64,000 bases of DNA, from positions 87,122-151,121 of the forward strand of contig CALUHJ010000006.1 of assembly GCA_944320415.1 (NCBI GenBank). Reading direction: 5' to 3'. The stretch is from an uncultured Bacteroidales bacterium (GTDB lineage Bacteria; Bacteroidota; Bacteroidia; Bacteroidales; P3). The position numbers and the translations under genes are program-made. Within the stretch, counting starts at the first letter, position 1; each line of letters opens with the position of its first letter. A model generated the notes under the pieces. It ran no database searches. It was not told the origin of the DNA and saw only the letters and a program-made list of their open reading frames with translations. Positions 1-8,917 of this stretch are shown in pieces.

Positions 1-1
1 G

Positions 2-610
2 CCGTTGGGAACATGGCTCAAGACAATATGCACTTTTTTTCATGAAACCTCCCACGCGCTTACGGCGCTGTTGCTTGGCAACAAAGTCAAAAACATAGAA
101 CTGCACGACAACACCTCCGGAGTCTGTACAAGCACAAGCAAGAGCAAGTTCAAGACATTCCTCACCTCTCTTGCCGGATACACGCTCTGCTCATTCATAC
201 CCCTCGCCATAATTTTCGTTATAAACAACAGATATGTGCAGGCAAGCTTTTTGATACTTGCAATCTTTACATTTCTGAACATAATACTGTACATGCGTGG
301 AGGCTATGCTCTTCTGTGGAGTCTGGTTTTTGCGTGTATCAACCTGCTTCTGTATTGGCTTCCCATCTCAGGAACCGTACTCATATATGTTCTTTACTGC
401 TATCTTTGGATTGTAGCCATAGACAATACCGCCTCATGCATGAGCCTTTTAAAATGCTCGCTGCAAAAACCGAAACAGAGCGGTGACTGCACAAACCTGC
501 AGAAAATCACAGGCATTCCGGCATTTTTATGGGCTGTCGTCTTCTTCGCGGTAAACATCACAGCTCTTTACTTTGCGCTCAAGGCGATTTTCCATATAAA
601 AATCCTGTAA
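2..610 (+). CDS. M50B-like membrane metallopeptidase (5' end outside window)
   Basis: The reading frame is open at the left edge, so the true start is probably upstream; a TTG at position 5 is only the first possible start inside the window. Near the N-terminus is [16 protein letters not shown], an HExxH zinc motif followed by the small-residue helix and glycine turn typical of the M50B-like family, a relative of site-2 proteases. The rest is hydrophobic with about five membrane helices, and the C-terminus is short. By family knowledge these are inner-membrane zinc peptidases; the substrate is unknown. It ends 53 bases before panD on the same strand, but panD has its own promoter. The family call is good, peptidase activity is inferred. 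Confidence 0.7.
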   Translation, partial: PLGTWLKTICTFFHETSHALTALLLGNKVKNIELHDNTSGVCTSTSKSKFKTFLTSLAGYTLCSFIPLAIIFVINNRYVQASFLILAIFTFLNIILYMRGGYALLWSLVFACINLLLYWLPISGTVLIYVLYCYLWIVAIDNTASCMSLLKCSLQKPKQSGDCTNLQKITGIPAFLWAVVFFAVNITALYFALKAIFHIKIL

Positions 611-626
611 TTCAAATTTTAATTCC

Positions 627-634
627 TACCTTTG
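627..634 (+). promoter_or_regulatory. panD operon promoter, -7 box
   Basis: TACCTTTG fits the Bacteroidota -7 consensus TAnnTTTG and lies about 30 bases before the panD ATG. I see no clear -33 TTTG at the usual distance. The predicted leader is about 23 nt. Confidence 0.6.
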
Positions 635-663
635 CACCGCCAATTCAAAAGGAAGAAAAAGCA

Positions 664-1008
664 ATGCAAATAGAGGTGTTAAAATCCAAAATACACAGGG
701 TTGCGGTAACTCAGGCCGACCTTAACTATATTGGAAGCATTACAATAGACGAGGATTTGATGGACGCTGCGGGACTGATTGAGAACGAAAGGGTTTATAT
801 CTACAATATCAACAACGGAGAACGGTTTGACACTTACGCGATAAAAGGCAGACGCGGCAGCGGTGTAATAGGTCTGAACGGTGCGGCAGCCCGCATGGCT
901 CAAATAGGCGACATGGTCATCATCGTCTCATTTGCCCAAATGGACTTCGAACAGGCAAAAAAATTCCACCCTACCGTAATATTCCCTCAAAACAACAAAT
1001 TGGTATAA
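664..1008 (+). CDS. panD: Aspartate 1-decarboxylase
   Basis: Pyruvoyl-dependent enzyme that converts L-aspartate to beta-alanine for pantothenate and coenzyme A synthesis in the cytosol. The ATG at 664 gives a 114-residue protein, the usual family length; a longer upstream frame is not homologous. The self-cleavage site is Gly24-Ser25 in YIGSITID, where the serine becomes the pyruvoyl group. The later segment [15 protein letters not shown] holds the conserved active-site loop with the asparagine and alanine run. It sits behind a good -7 box and its stop lies 4 bases before the TTG start of the membrane protein gene, so the three genes 664-2496 probably form one operon. No other pantothenate genes are in the window. 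Confidence 0.96.
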   Translation: MQIEVLKSKIHRVAVTQADLNYIGSITIDEDLMDAAGLIENERVYIYNINNGERFDTYAIKGRRGSGVIGLNGAAARMAQIGDMVIIVSFAQMDFEQAKKFHPTVIFPQNNKLV

Positions 1009-1012
1009 TATC

Positions 1013-1999
1013 TTGCCGGACAACAGAATTAAAAACATTATCAGGATTTCCTTTTTCCTTTTGCTGGGAATAGGTTTCATCTGGTGGTTTTGGTCCAAAT
1101 TGTCTGATGATGAAAAAGAACAGATGTGGCTCGCCCTCAAACAGGCGGATTATATTTGGTTTGTCCTGTCAGCACTTATAACCGTCCTTTCGCACTATAT
1201 ACGCGCATTAAGGTGGAACACGTTGATTGAAAGCATGGGCTATAAAACAGGGACCAAAGACTCTTTCCTTGCCGTAATGGGAGGTTATCTGACCAATCTT
1301 GCGGTACCGCGCCTGGGAGAAGTGGTAAGATGCGGCTTGCTAAGGAAGAAAACCGGAATACCGATTGAGAAATCACTCGGAACGGTAATAACAGAACGGG
1401 CCGTCGACCTGCTTCTGTTCGCATTCATACTGCTTGCAGCCCTTGCATTCGAAGCAAAGACCATATTGGGATACGTAAAAGGCAACATGAACATAAATAC
1501 GGACAAACTGTATGTCCTGTCCGCTGTCGCAATAGCAGTGATCATACTTTGTATTTCAGTTTTCCTTCTTTTGAGAAAAAGACTTGGAAGCAATAAAATC
1601 TTTGTAAAGCTTGCTGGACTCTTCAAGGGATTGTGGTTGGGCATAAAATCGATAACACAGCTTAAAAGACCTGTTACGTTCGTCGTATGCTCCGTAACGA
1701 TATGGTTGCTTTGGATTTGCGGAACGTACACCATATTCCTCAGCCTTGGGCAAACCTCGGCACTTGACTTCGTTCAGGCAATGACAACAACGGTTACGGG
1801 AGCGATTGGTCCTATGATAACTCCCGGAGGCATAGGTCTGCAACCCGCAATCTTTGCGGAAGTACTTCTGGTCTATGGTATAAGCAAACCTGTCGGCTAC
1901 GCCTGCGGATGGCTTTGCTGGACGGTATCCCAGATTGGAACCATAGTGCTGGGCCTTGCGGCTTTCGTTTATTTCGCATCAAACAAAAAGAAATCATGA
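1013..1999 (+). CDS. LPG-synthase-type flippase-like membrane protein (YbhN/UPF0104 family)
   Basis: A 328-residue integral membrane protein with about eight helices, matching the lysylphosphatidylglycerol synthase transmembrane region family without the catalytic C-terminal domain. Visible family marks are RALRWNTLI after the second helix, GGYLTNLAVPRLGEVVRC, and the later TMTTTVTGAIGPMITPGGIG segment. The family is thought to move lipids or lipid-linked molecules across the inner membrane; the substrate here is unknown. The start is a TTG at 1013, the first start codon after the last in-frame stop, only 4 bases after panD. It overlaps the next gene by 4 bases (ATGA), which suggests translational coupling with the heptose gene. 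Confidence 0.85.
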   Translation: MPDNRIKNIIRISFFLLLGIGFIWWFWSKLSDDEKEQMWLALKQADYIWFVLSALITVLSHYIRALRWNTLIESMGYKTGTKDSFLAVMGGYLTNLAVPRLGEVVRCGLLRKKTGIPIEKSLGTVITERAVDLLLFAFILLAALAFEAKTILGYVKGNMNINTDKLYVLSAVAIAVIILCISVFLLLRKRLGSNKIFVKLAGLFKGLWLGIKSITQLKRPVTFVVCSVTIWLLWICGTYTIFLSLGQTSALDFVQAMTTTVTGAIGPMITPGGIGLQPAIFAEVLLVYGISKPVGYACGWLCWTVSQIGTIVLGLAAFVYFASNKKKS

Positions 2000-2496
2000 A
2001 ACAACTCGATTCCATAAGGTCAAAGATTCTTGACTGTGAAACACTGCCATTGACATTGGACAAGTGGAGAAAGGAAAATGACGTCATTGTTTTCACCAAC
2101 GGATGTTTCGATTTGATTCACCGTGGTCACATAGACTATCTCGCAAAGGCTAAAGAGATGGGAGACAGACTGATAATAGGTGTCAATACCGACCGTTCCG
2201 TTTCGCGTATCAAGGGAGAACACCGTCCGTTGCAGGATGAACAGTCCCGTCTTTTCATTCTGGCGGCCATGCAGTTTGTGGATGCCGTAATACTTTTCGG
2301 TGAGGACACTCCCTATGAGCTTATAAGACAGGTGCAACCCGACATACTTGTCAAGGGTGCCGATTACAAGGCCGAGGATATAGTAGGATACGACATCGTT
2401 ACCTCCAGGGGAGGAAAGGTAATGACGATAGAATACCTGCCGGGGTTTTCAACAACCGCAATAGAACAGAAGATAATCAAGGCGGCACTCAAGTGA
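1996..2496 (+). CDS. rfaE2: D-glycero-beta-D-manno-heptose 1-phosphate adenylyltransferase
   Basis: A 166-residue nucleotidyltransferase that adds AMP to heptose 1-phosphate, a step towards ADP-heptose for the lipopolysaccharide inner core. It corresponds to the C-terminal domain of HldE as a free protein (RfaE2/HldC), without the kinase domain. Seen in the sequence: FTNGCFDLIHRGHIDYL, holding the HxGH-type nucleotide-binding motif, then GVNTDRSVSRIKG and the C-terminal GFSTTAIEQKI with the (S/T)T motif. The ATG at 1996 overlaps the upstream stop (ATGA); the longer frame from 1909 lies inside the membrane protein gene. The matching kinase gene is not in this window. Confidence 0.93.
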   Translation: MKQLDSIRSKILDCETLPLTLDKWRKENDVIVFTNGCFDLIHRGHIDYLAKAKEMGDRLIIGVNTDRSVSRIKGEHRPLQDEQSRLFILAAMQFVDAVILFGEDTPYELIRQVQPDILVKGADYKAEDIVGYDIVTSRGGKVMTIEYLPGFSTTAIEQKIIKAALK

Positions 2497-2524
2497 CCCG
2501 CCTGTTTATCGGCAAAGCGTAGCG

Positions 2525-2968
2525 TTAAAGCTCTCCGAGCATTTCACACCAGGAACTTGCGGTCTTGTCATACAATATGACCACGCCATTTTTACCGGCA
2601 TGATTGACCACACTTATTTTCTGCAAACATACTCCCCCACCGTGTTGCATGTTTCCAACAAATTCGTTTGCATCATTCTCACATGTGTTTCCGTAAAAGA
2701 ATACATATCCGTGAGGATATTCATCCGCCTGGAGCGTTCTGCCGTTTACGGTCCATTTAACGACCGCTGCGTTTTCCACAGTGACCTCATGGCTATACCC
2801 TTCGATTGACAAGACAAACGTTCCTTCAGGCATCTGATAAGAAACCTCCTTTGTATTTTCCATACCTGCAACCCCTTCGGTTTCAGGCCTGCCATTTGCA
2901 AAACAAACGACGGATACAGTCATGGCAACGGCCAAAAATACTCTGCTGAAAATCTTTTGTGCTTTCAT
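2525..2968 (-). CDS. Small secreted protein of unknown function
   Basis: A 147-residue protein with a signal peptide (MKAQKIF, hydrophobic stretch VFLAVAMTVSVVCFA, likely cut after Ala-Asn). The mature part has two or three cysteines in CENDANEF, GGVCLQ and SWCEML, and looks beta-rich. I recognise no family. It is a single gene transcribed away from the barrel gene at 3320, behind a -7 box at 3000-3007. The cysteines may form disulfides in the periplasm; this is inference. Confidence 0.65.
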   Translation of the reverse strand: MKAQKIFSRVFLAVAMTVSVVCFANGRPETEGVAGMENTKEVSYQMPEGTFVLSIEGYSHEVTVENAAVVKWTVNGRTLQADEYPHGYVFFYGNTCENDANEFVGNMQHGGGVCLQKISVVNHAGKNGVVILYDKTASSWCEMLGEL

Positions 2969-2999
2969 ATTCGTTCTTTATTTACTGTCAAACCTATGG

Positions 3000-3007
3000 C
3001 AAAGATA
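3000..3007 (-). promoter_or_regulatory. -7 box for the small secreted protein gene
   Basis: CAAAGATA on the + strand reads TATCTTTG on the - strand, a perfect TAnnTTTG. It is 32 bases upstream of the ATG at 2968. No clear -33 element is visible. Confidence 0.55.
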
Positions 3008-3074
3008 TACATATTTTCTTTAAATACCACCCTTTCCCTGACAATTATATCTCTCTTTTGATTCCGACAAATTC

Positions 3075-3109
3075 TTTTCTGAAGACAAAAAAACGGATTC
3101 TGAAAACGA
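3075..3109. repeat. Copy A of the 21-bp-pitch short intergenic repeat
   Basis: Two palindrome-like blocks, TTTTCTGAAGACA and GGATTCTGAAAACG, whose centres (TCTGA at 3078 and 3099) are 21 bases apart. The same two block types recur at 16845-16878, 47075-47109 and 52203-52260, always between genes. The first block is the inverse of TGTCTTCWGAAAA seen in the other copies. Confidence 0.7.
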
Positions 3110-3273
3110 TTTGGCAGAATTTGATTCCGCTCTCAAGGGAAAATTTCCTTGTAAAACCAAATGCCATTTGCAACATTTCATTGCAGAATATCAACATTCA
3201 CAATCCTTTGACAAACACGCCTTACTTTAAATTCATAAAAAATAAAAAAAAAAAAAAATCACAACTAAAATCA

Positions 3274-3281
3274 TATCTTTG
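3274..3281 (+). promoter_or_regulatory. -7 box for the outer-membrane barrel gene, with A15 tract in the -33 position
   Basis: TATCTTTG is a perfect TAnnTTTG, 39 bases before the ATG at 3320. The place where a -33 TTTG would fall is occupied by a run of 15 A at 3244-3258. Confidence 0.6.
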
Positions 3282-3319
3282 CAATATAAAAATTTCGTTT
3301 AATCTAAAATTACAATTGT

Positions 3320-4114
3320 ATGAAAAAAGGAATATTGGTATTTGCGTGCAGCGTAATGTCTTTCATTTGCGTGTATGCACAGGAAGGAAGTCCTGCTTTG
3401 AAAAAGCATAATTTCGGAGTGGGCCTGAAAACGGACTTGTTCAGTTCCGGCAAAATGAACAACTTCAATCCCAACTACGATTTTGTTCTGATAAAACTTG
3501 AGACAAATAAGTCGATATGTTCGATAGACCAAACATATTCTTCTTATTTCGGTGCATTTTTTGAATATCAGTACAGATTTAATGAAAGCTTTTCGCTTTC
3601 TGCACGCTTGGGTTATAATTACAGAAAGGTTGAATATGTATTAAACACATGTTCTTTTACGGGTGCAAACAGCATTATAATCCAGCAAGGCAAAAACTAC
3701 ACCAAGGGATATTCCGTATTCAACAATCTTGAGATTCCGGTTTTCGCCACTTACGGCATAGACGTCAATGAGAATATGAAATGGAATTTCTCGGCCGGTG
3801 CAGGAGTTTCCTTCATGATTTTCGGACGCAATGAGAACGCTGCCGCCTCATACAATCCTCTTTCAATCGCCGATGATATACCTTCGACTCAGGGAGCGGT
3901 AGTATTGACGCAAGATGAATTCATTCCTTTTGCAATGATAGGTACAGGATTGGATTTCAATGTAGGCAAACATAGAATGCAATTGAATCTGGATTACAAG
4001 ATTCAGTTGAACAAGCCTTATTTTTACGTTTACCAATCCCTTTTGAGTAATCAGACAAAACAGAACAAATTTTCACAAAACGACATAGAAATAGGATTGA
4101 CTTTCTTCTTTTGA
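3320..4114 (+). CDS. Outer-membrane beta-barrel protein
   Basis: A 264-residue protein with a signal peptide ending near VYAQ. The mature chain alternates hydrophobic and polar residues in strands (for example FGAFFEYQYRF, LSARLGYNYRK, FAMIGTGLDFNV) and ends in IGLTFFF, the aromatic C-terminus used by outer-membrane assembly. These features indicate an 8- to 12-stranded OmpX/PorT-like porin-family barrel with no visible plug. Its function is unknown. It stands alone between its own promoter and a strong terminator shared with uvrA. Confidence 0.75.
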   Translation: MKKGILVFACSVMSFICVYAQEGSPALKKHNFGVGLKTDLFSSGKMNNFNPNYDFVLIKLETNKSICSIDQTYSSYFGAFFEYQYRFNESFSLSARLGYNYRKVEYVLNTCSFTGANSIIIQQGKNYTKGYSVFNNLEIPVFATYGIDVNENMKWNFSAGAGVSFMIFGRNENAAASYNPLSIADDIPSTQGAVVLTQDEFIPFAMIGTGLDFNVGKHRMQLNLDYKIQLNKPYFYVYQSLLSNQTKQNKFSQNDIEIGLTFFF

Positions 4115-4137
4115 CGGCAAAGGTCATATCGTAAAGG

Positions 4138-4173
4138 AAAAAGCGGCATTGGAATTCTCCAATACCGCTTTTT
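4138..4173. terminator. Bidirectional terminator between barrel gene and uvrA
   Basis: A 16-bp stem with one mismatch, AAAAAGCGGCATTGGA against TCCAATACCGCTTTTT, and a 4-base loop. It has a T-run on both strands and lies between two convergent genes (stop at 4114 and stop at 4222). Confidence 0.88.
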
Positions 4174-4221
4174 CTTTCAGGAACATATCCAGTTTTATTC
4201 CGTCCTCACCGGTTACGGCAC

Positions 4222-7026
4222 TCATATCGTTTTATCGTCGGAAAGATATATCGAAGTGGGCGTATTGTTCTGTTCTTTCATCTGTGCGGGCGTACCCTCA
4301 AAGATTATTCTTCCTCCATGCTTTCCTCCGCCCTCTCCAAGCTCTATCAGCCAGTCCGCCGTCTTTATCACATCCGGATTATGCTCTATGATTACAACGC
4401 TGTGTCCGAAGTCGGTCAACTCGTCAAAGCATTTGTTCAACTTGACTATGTCATGAAAATGCAAACCTGTCGTAGGCTCGTCGAAAATAAACAGTGTCTT
4501 CTTCTCCGTAATGCCTTTGGAGAGAAAAAACGCCAACTTGATTCTTTGGGCCTCTCCTCCCGAAAGAGTTGTCGAGCTCTGCCCCAACTGCAAATAACCC
4601 AGTCCCACCTTTTCAAGCGCCTGCAATTTCTGGCATATCCTTTCGGCGTAACGGTTCCTGTCCTGCGAGAAGAATTCCTCTGCCTGCTCTATCGTCATTT
4701 CAAGTATGTCCGCTATGGATTTGTCCCTGTATTTTATTTCCAGGGCTTCTTCCTTGTAGCGTTTTGAATTGCAGGCCTCGCATGGCATAACCACGTCGGC
4801 CATAAACTGCATCGGTATGGTGACCGTTCCTTCTCCCTTGCAGTGTTCACATCTTCCTCCCTCTATGTTGAAAGAGAAGTAGGAAGGTTTCAGTCCCCTT
4901 TTTGCAGCCAAAGGCTGCTCTGCCATCAATGCCCTTATGTCGTCAAAGGCTCCGAGATAAGTTACTGGATTTGACCGGGAGGAACGGCCTATGGGGTTTT
5001 GGTCTACAAGCTCCACCGATTCGAGCAAGGCTACAGACCCTTTGACCTCAGAGCATTTCACCACTGTCTCCACCACCTGCCCGAAATGAGCCTGCAAGGC
5101 ATTGTACAACACCTTCCTTATCAATGTCGTCTTGCCCGAACCCGACACACCGCAAACTACAACCTTAACCTTCAATGGCAGTTTGAGGTTCACGGATTTC
5201 AGGTTATGTTCACTTGCCCCTTCTATGCTTATGTACTCTTTCCATCTGCGGCATGCCTGCGGCATGTCTATTTTCAACTGCCCGTTCATGTATTTTGCCG
5301 TAAGCGAACGTCCGTCTTTCAACATCTGTCCGTATGTTCCGGCAAATACCACCTCTCCCCCGTTGCGTCCTGCATAGGGTCCCATGTCCACAATATAGTC
5401 CGCCGCCCTTATGACTTCCTGATCGTGTTCGACAACTATCACGCTGTTGCCTGCATCTCTCAGTTTCAGAAGGACATCTATCAGTCTGCGGGTATCTCTC
5501 GGGTGAAGGCCTATGGTCGGTTCGTCCAATACGTACATGCTGCCTACAAGGGGGCTGCCCAACGATGTTGCAAGGGTTATCCTTTGGCTTTCCCCTCCTG
5601 AAAGGGTGGAACTCTGACGGTTCAATGTGAGGTACCCCAATCCCACCTGACACAGATAACCCAGACGGGAAATGATTTCCTCCAACAGTCTGCTCGAAAC
5701 GCTCCGTTCATAGTCCGTAAGGTCAATATGTCTGAAGAACTCCAACAGCTCGTCTATAGGCATAAGGACAAGGTCCACGATGGACTTCCCGGCCACCTTG
5801 ACATAGGAGGCGTCCTTTCTTATCCTCGTTCCGTTGCAATCGCGGCATACCGTCCTGCCCGTGTAGCGCGACAACAGAACTCTGTACTGTATCTTGTAGC
5901 TTTCCTTTCTTATGATGTCAAAAAAACCGTTGATGCCGACAATGCCTTTTCTGCCGTTCCACAATATGTCCTTCTGTTCTTCCGAGAGTTCATTGTAAGG
6001 CTTGTGTACGGGGAATATATTGTGGGCTTTTCTGATGAAATCCTCCTTGTACTGTTTCATCACCTCCCCTTTCCAGCAATTGACCGCTCCGTCATATACC
6101 GACAAGTCGGGACGCGTCACAACCAAATCTTCCGATATGCCTTCCACCATTCCGGTTCCGGAACAGTTCTTGCATGCTCCGTACGGATTGTTGAATGCAA
6201 AGAAATTGGGTGAAGGTTTTGTGAACGTTATGCCGTCCTGTTCAAAACGATTGGAAAAATGCTGCACCTTGCCATCGGACAACATCACATCGCAAAAGCC
6301 GTCCGACTCCGTAAACGCACTGTGTACCGAGTCGCTCAAGCGCATATAAAGATCATCTGTCCTCTCTCCTACGCTCAGCCTGTCTATGACGATGCTTACC
6401 CTTTTGTCCTTTGGTGGCGGATTGTCCAACGCCTCCTCTATTCTTGTTATCTCCCCGCCGTACATTATGCGAATATATCCCAACTGCATTAGAAGTTCAA
6501 GCCGTTCCTTCCAGTCTTCATTCTCTTTCAGTGCTATGGGGCTCAGTATGCTTATCTTTTCACCCTGCTTCAGTTTCATTATGCTGTCAACGACGTTCTG
6601 TACGCTGTGCCGCTTCACTTCCGTACCCGATACGGGAGAAAAGGTTCTTCCTATTTTCGCATAAAGCAGTTTGAGGTATTCATATATCTCCGTGGTAGTG
6701 CCGACAGTCGAACGGGGATTGCGGTTGGAGGTTCTCTGTTCCACGGCTATGGAAGGCGATATGCCCTTTATCATGTCCACCTCGGGCTTGTTCATCCTGC
6801 CCAGGAATTGTCTTGCATAAGAGGAAAGGCTTTCCACATACCGTCTCTGGCCTTCGGCGAACAAAGTATCAAAGGCCAGCGATGTCTTGCCGCTACCCGA
6901 CACCCCTGTAATCACCACAAGTTTGTTGGAAGGTATCTCAAGGCTGACGTTTTTCAGATTGTTCACCCTTGCCCCCTTTATCACTATGGGCTGTCTGCTT
7001 TCTGTCTGTGACTTGTTCATTTTCAT
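4222..7026 (-). CDS. uvrA: UvrABC excinuclease subunit A
   Basis: Damage-sensing ATPase of nucleotide excision repair; it acts as a dimer on DNA and loads UvrB. The 934-residue chain has both ABC modules: Walker A at about 38 ([12 protein letters not shown]) and about 640 ([13 protein letters not shown]), signature motifs LSGGESQRI and LSGGEAQRI, and Walker B segments [11 protein letters not shown] and [11 protein letters not shown]. The C-terminal zinc finger is intact (CEHCKGEG then CEAC). In the N-terminal zinc module only the second pair, CKNCSG, is present; the first Cys pair is replaced by a Cys-free stretch before [11 protein letters not shown]. It is a monocistronic gene between two hairpins. 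Confidence 0.97.
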   Translation of the reverse strand: MKMNKSQTESRQPIVIKGARVNNLKNVSLEIPSNKLVVITGVSGSGKTSLAFDTLFAEGQRRYVESLSSYARQFLGRMNKPEVDMIKGISPSIAVEQRTSNRNPRSTVGTTTEIYEYLKLLYAKIGRTFSPVSGTEVKRHSVQNVVDSIMKLKQGEKISILSPIALKENEDWKERLELLMQLGYIRIMYGGEITRIEEALDNPPPKDKRVSIVIDRLSVGERTDDLYMRLSDSVHSAFTESDGFCDVMLSDGKVQHFSNRFEQDGITFTKPSPNFFAFNNPYGACKNCSGTGMVEGISEDLVVTRPDLSVYDGAVNCWKGEVMKQYKEDFIRKAHNIFPVHKPYNELSEEQKDILWNGRKGIVGINGFFDIIRKESYKIQYRVLLSRYTGRTVCRDCNGTRIRKDASYVKVAGKSIVDLVLMPIDELLEFFRHIDLTDYERSVSSRLLEEIISRLGYLCQVGLGYLTLNRQSSTLSGGESQRITLATSLGSPLVGSMYVLDEPTIGLHPRDTRRLIDVLLKLRDAGNSVIVVEHDQEVIRAADYIVDMGPYAGRNGGEVVFAGTYGQMLKDGRSLTAKYMNGQLKIDMPQACRRWKEYISIEGASEHNLKSVNLKLPLKVKVVVCGVSGSGKTTLIRKVLYNALQAHFGQVVETVVKCSEVKGSVALLESVELVDQNPIGRSSRSNPVTYLGAFDDIRALMAEQPLAAKRGLKPSYFSFNIEGGRCEHCKGEGTVTIPMQFMADVVMPCEACNSKRYKEEALEIKYRDKSIADILEMTIEQAEEFFSQDRNRYAERICQKLQALEKVGLGYLQLGQSSTTLSGGEAQRIKLAFFLSKGITEKKTLFIFDEPTTGLHFHDIVKLNKCFDELTDFGHSVVIIEHNPDVIKTADWLIELGEGGGKHGGRIIFEGTPAQMKEQNNTPTSIYLSDDKTI

Positions 7027-7041
7027 AACATACAGTTCAAA

Positions 7042-7077
7042 GCCTTGACTTCAAAACTCACATCTTGAAGTCAAGGC
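7042..7077 (-). terminator. Hairpin between floA and uvrA
   Basis: A perfect 11-bp stem GCCTTGACTTC / GAAGTCAAGGC with a 14-base loop in the 83-base gap after floA. The T-run beyond the stem is weak, so it could be a terminator of the argS operon or an attenuator ahead of uvrA. Confidence 0.55.
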
Positions 7078-7109
7078 CTCGAAATCTTCAGTAACAAATA
7101 ATTGGAGTG

Positions 7110-8096
7110 CTATTCCATATCCTTTTCATCCTTGGCAACCGGTCTGGATATGGATTCTCTCATGTCCGTATCCGCCTTTATATTCTGCATCCTGTAATAA
7201 TCCATTATGCCAAGGTTCCCTTTTCTGAATGCTTCAGCCATAGCCATAGGCACCTCGGCTTCAGCCTCTATCACCTTGGCTCTCATTTCCTGCGCTTTGG
7301 CCTTCATTTCCTGTTCTATTGCTATTGCCATCGCCCTTCTTTCCTCCGCCTTGGCCTGGGCTATGTTCTTGTCGGCGTTGGCCTGATCCATCTGCAGTTG
7401 TGCGCCTATGTTCTTGCCCACGTCTATATCCGCTATGTCTATTGAAAGTATCTCAAAGGCCGTACCTGTATCCAATCCCTTGGACAACACCAGTTTGGAT
7501 ATGGAATCAGGATTCTCCAACACATCTGCGTGACTGCGTGCCGAACCTATTGCCGTCACTATGCCTTCTCCCACACGCGCCAATATTGTTTCCTCACCTG
7601 CTCCTCCGACAAGCTGTTTGATATTGGCCCTTACTGTCACCCTTGCCTTTACAATCAACTGTATACCGTTGCTTGCCACGGCAGCAACTGACGGAGTGTC
7701 CACCACCTTGGGGTTTACCGACATCTGCACCGCCTCCAATACGTCCCTGCCTGCCAAATCTATAGCCGTTGCCGTATTGAAGTCCAATTGGATATTGGCT
7801 TTGTCCGCCGAAATAAGGGCATCCACAACCCTGCGTACGTGACCGCTCGCAAGATAATGGGCTTCCAATGCATCGGAGCTAAGGTTCAAGCCCGCTTTTT
7901 TGGACGTAATCATTGCATTTACTATGATTGCAGGTGGAACCTTCCTCCATCGCATGACTATCAGTTGCAACAAGGATATCCTAACACCGTTCAACACACA
8001 CTGGAACCAAAGGTTGAGAGGAACCAGATACAAGAACACAAAAAGCAATACAAAGACAAGTACTGCAATAATGATAAATGGACTAAAGTTCATCAT
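7110..8096 (-). CDS. floA: Flotillin-like protein FloA
   Basis: A 328-residue membrane-associated scaffold of the FloA (UPF0365) family, which organises membrane microdomains. An N-terminal hydrophobic hairpin ([19 protein letters not shown]) anchors it; the PHB-like core follows with [18 protein letters not shown] and [22 protein letters not shown]; the C-terminal part is an Ala/Glu-rich coiled coil ([19 protein letters not shown]) with the family ending [14 protein letters not shown]. The length fits the family. It lies 23 bases after nfeD, the usual partner of flotillins. Two ATGs (8096, 8093) are possible starts. Confidence 0.95.
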   Translation of the reverse strand: MMNFSPFIIIAVLVFVLLFVFLYLVPLNLWFQCVLNGVRISLLQLIVMRWRKVPPAIIVNAMITSKKAGLNLSSDALEAHYLASGHVRRVVDALISADKANIQLDFNTATAIDLAGRDVLEAVQMSVNPKVVDTPSVAAVASNGIQLIVKARVTVRANIKQLVGGAGEETILARVGEGIVTAIGSARSHADVLENPDSISKLVLSKGLDTGTAFEILSIDIADIDVGKNIGAQLQMDQANADKNIAQAKAEERRAMAIAIEQEMKAKAQEMRAKVIEAEAEVPMAMAEAFRKGNLGIMDYYRMQNIKADTDMRESISRPVAKDEKDME

Positions 8097-8119
8097 AATG
8101 TTTATTTTTTAATGTTTGA

Positions 8120-8599
8120 CTATTCTTTTTCTTTGTCTACTACAACCCTTATCTTGTTTCCTTCGACAAAATCGACTATAAGTGGAGTATTAGGTTCCAC
8201 ATAGGACGTAGAGGTATAAACCTCAAGTCTTTCATTGTTTATCTCCGCAATACCCACAGGCGCCAGTCTTGTTATCGACACTCCTTTGTCACCTGCCTTT
8301 ACAGGTATTTTGACCATGTTTACCTTCGCATTTATCTCTCTGTTCAAGGAAAGTTTCTTCCACACCCGTGTCCTTAATGAATAAATCAGCAGTATCACGC
8401 ATGTCACAAGCGTAATCACAACGGAGACGATTCCCCATAATGTACCGAAGTTCATGAACATCTCATACAGTCCGTAAACTATCAGACCCAAACCGCACAG
8501 TCCTGTTATGGTAGTTCCCGGTATTGCCAAAAGTTCCAATACAATCAATGCCAGACCGGCTACCAACAAAAGCAAAATGAAAAACAATTCCGTATACAT
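8120..8599 (-). CDS. NfeD family membrane protein
   Basis: A 159-residue short-form NfeD protein without the protease domain. About three N-terminal helices (FFILLLLVAGLALIVLELL, then two more to about residue 75) carry a C-terminal OB-fold of the NfeD type: GDKGVSITRLAPVGIAEI, then VDFVEGNKIRVV. In bacteria short NfeD proteins are encoded with flotillins and help organise membrane domains. Here it sits directly before floA and after clpS in the argS operon. The partnership with FloA is inferred from gene order and family knowledge. Confidence 0.9.
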   Translation of the reverse strand: MYTELFFILLLLVAGLALIVLELLAIPGTTITGLCGLGLIVYGLYEMFMNFGTLWGIVSVVITLVTCVILLIYSLRTRVWKKLSLNREINAKVNMVKIPVKAGDKGVSITRLAPVGIAEINNERLEVYTSTSYVEPNTPLIVDFVEGNKIRVVVDKEKE

Positions 8600-8625
8600 A
8601 ACAAATCAAATAAAAATAAATCTTC

Positions 8626-8910
8626 CTACCTTATCTCTACCGCAAAGCCTTCCTTTTCCAATGCGGAACACATCACCTTAAGCACATCATAAGACCCGTG
8701 CTTCACTATGCACATTCCCTTGTAGTCTATGACTGTCGCACAGGCTATCGCATCCTGCTTGGTATGTCCGCATATTTTTTCCAACCACTCCACATAGCAG
8801 TTGAAGGAATGTATTTCATCCTTGTAAACTATCAGTTTGTTCACCCTGCCTTCGTCCTGCGAGGTTTCGACCTCTGTACAGCTCTCCACTGTGGAGTAAT
8901 TCCCTGTCAT
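8626..8910 (-). CDS. clpS: ClpS-like adaptor of ClpAP protease
   Basis: A 94-residue protein with a disordered N-terminal 20 residues followed by the ClpS fold: VNKLIVYKDEIHSFNCYVEWL, then the helix GHTKQDAIACA and VIDYKGMCIVKHGSYDVL. ClpS binds the N-domain of ClpA/ClpC and delivers N-degron substrates. Compared with E. coli ClpS (NDD at 34-36, His66 in VHYQG), this one has KDE and an Asp in IDYKG, so two residues of the N-degron pocket differ. It starts 8 bases after the argS stop. The family call is good; the substrate range is uncertain. Confidence 0.82.
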   Translation of the reverse strand: MTGNYSTVESCTEVETSQDEGRVNKLIVYKDEIHSFNCYVEWLEKICGHTKQDAIACATVIDYKGMCIVKHGSYDVLKVMCSALEKEGFAVEIR

Positions 8911-8917
8911 AATCCTT

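Larger units (their letters stand above)
2969..3319. other. Intergenic region between divergent genes
   Basis: This 351-base gap has no convincing gene; the frame open over 2959-3411 has no family features and low-complexity composition. It holds a minus-strand -7 box (3000-3007), one copy of the 21-bp-pitch repeat family (3075-3109), a run of 15 A (3244-3258) and the plus-strand -7 box of the barrel gene (3274-3281). Confidence 0.7.

Noticed and set aside
2959..3411. A 150-residue plus-strand frame before the barrel gene
   Set aside because: It spans promoters, a poly-A run and the start of the barrel gene in another frame; Lys/Asn-rich with no signal or motif.
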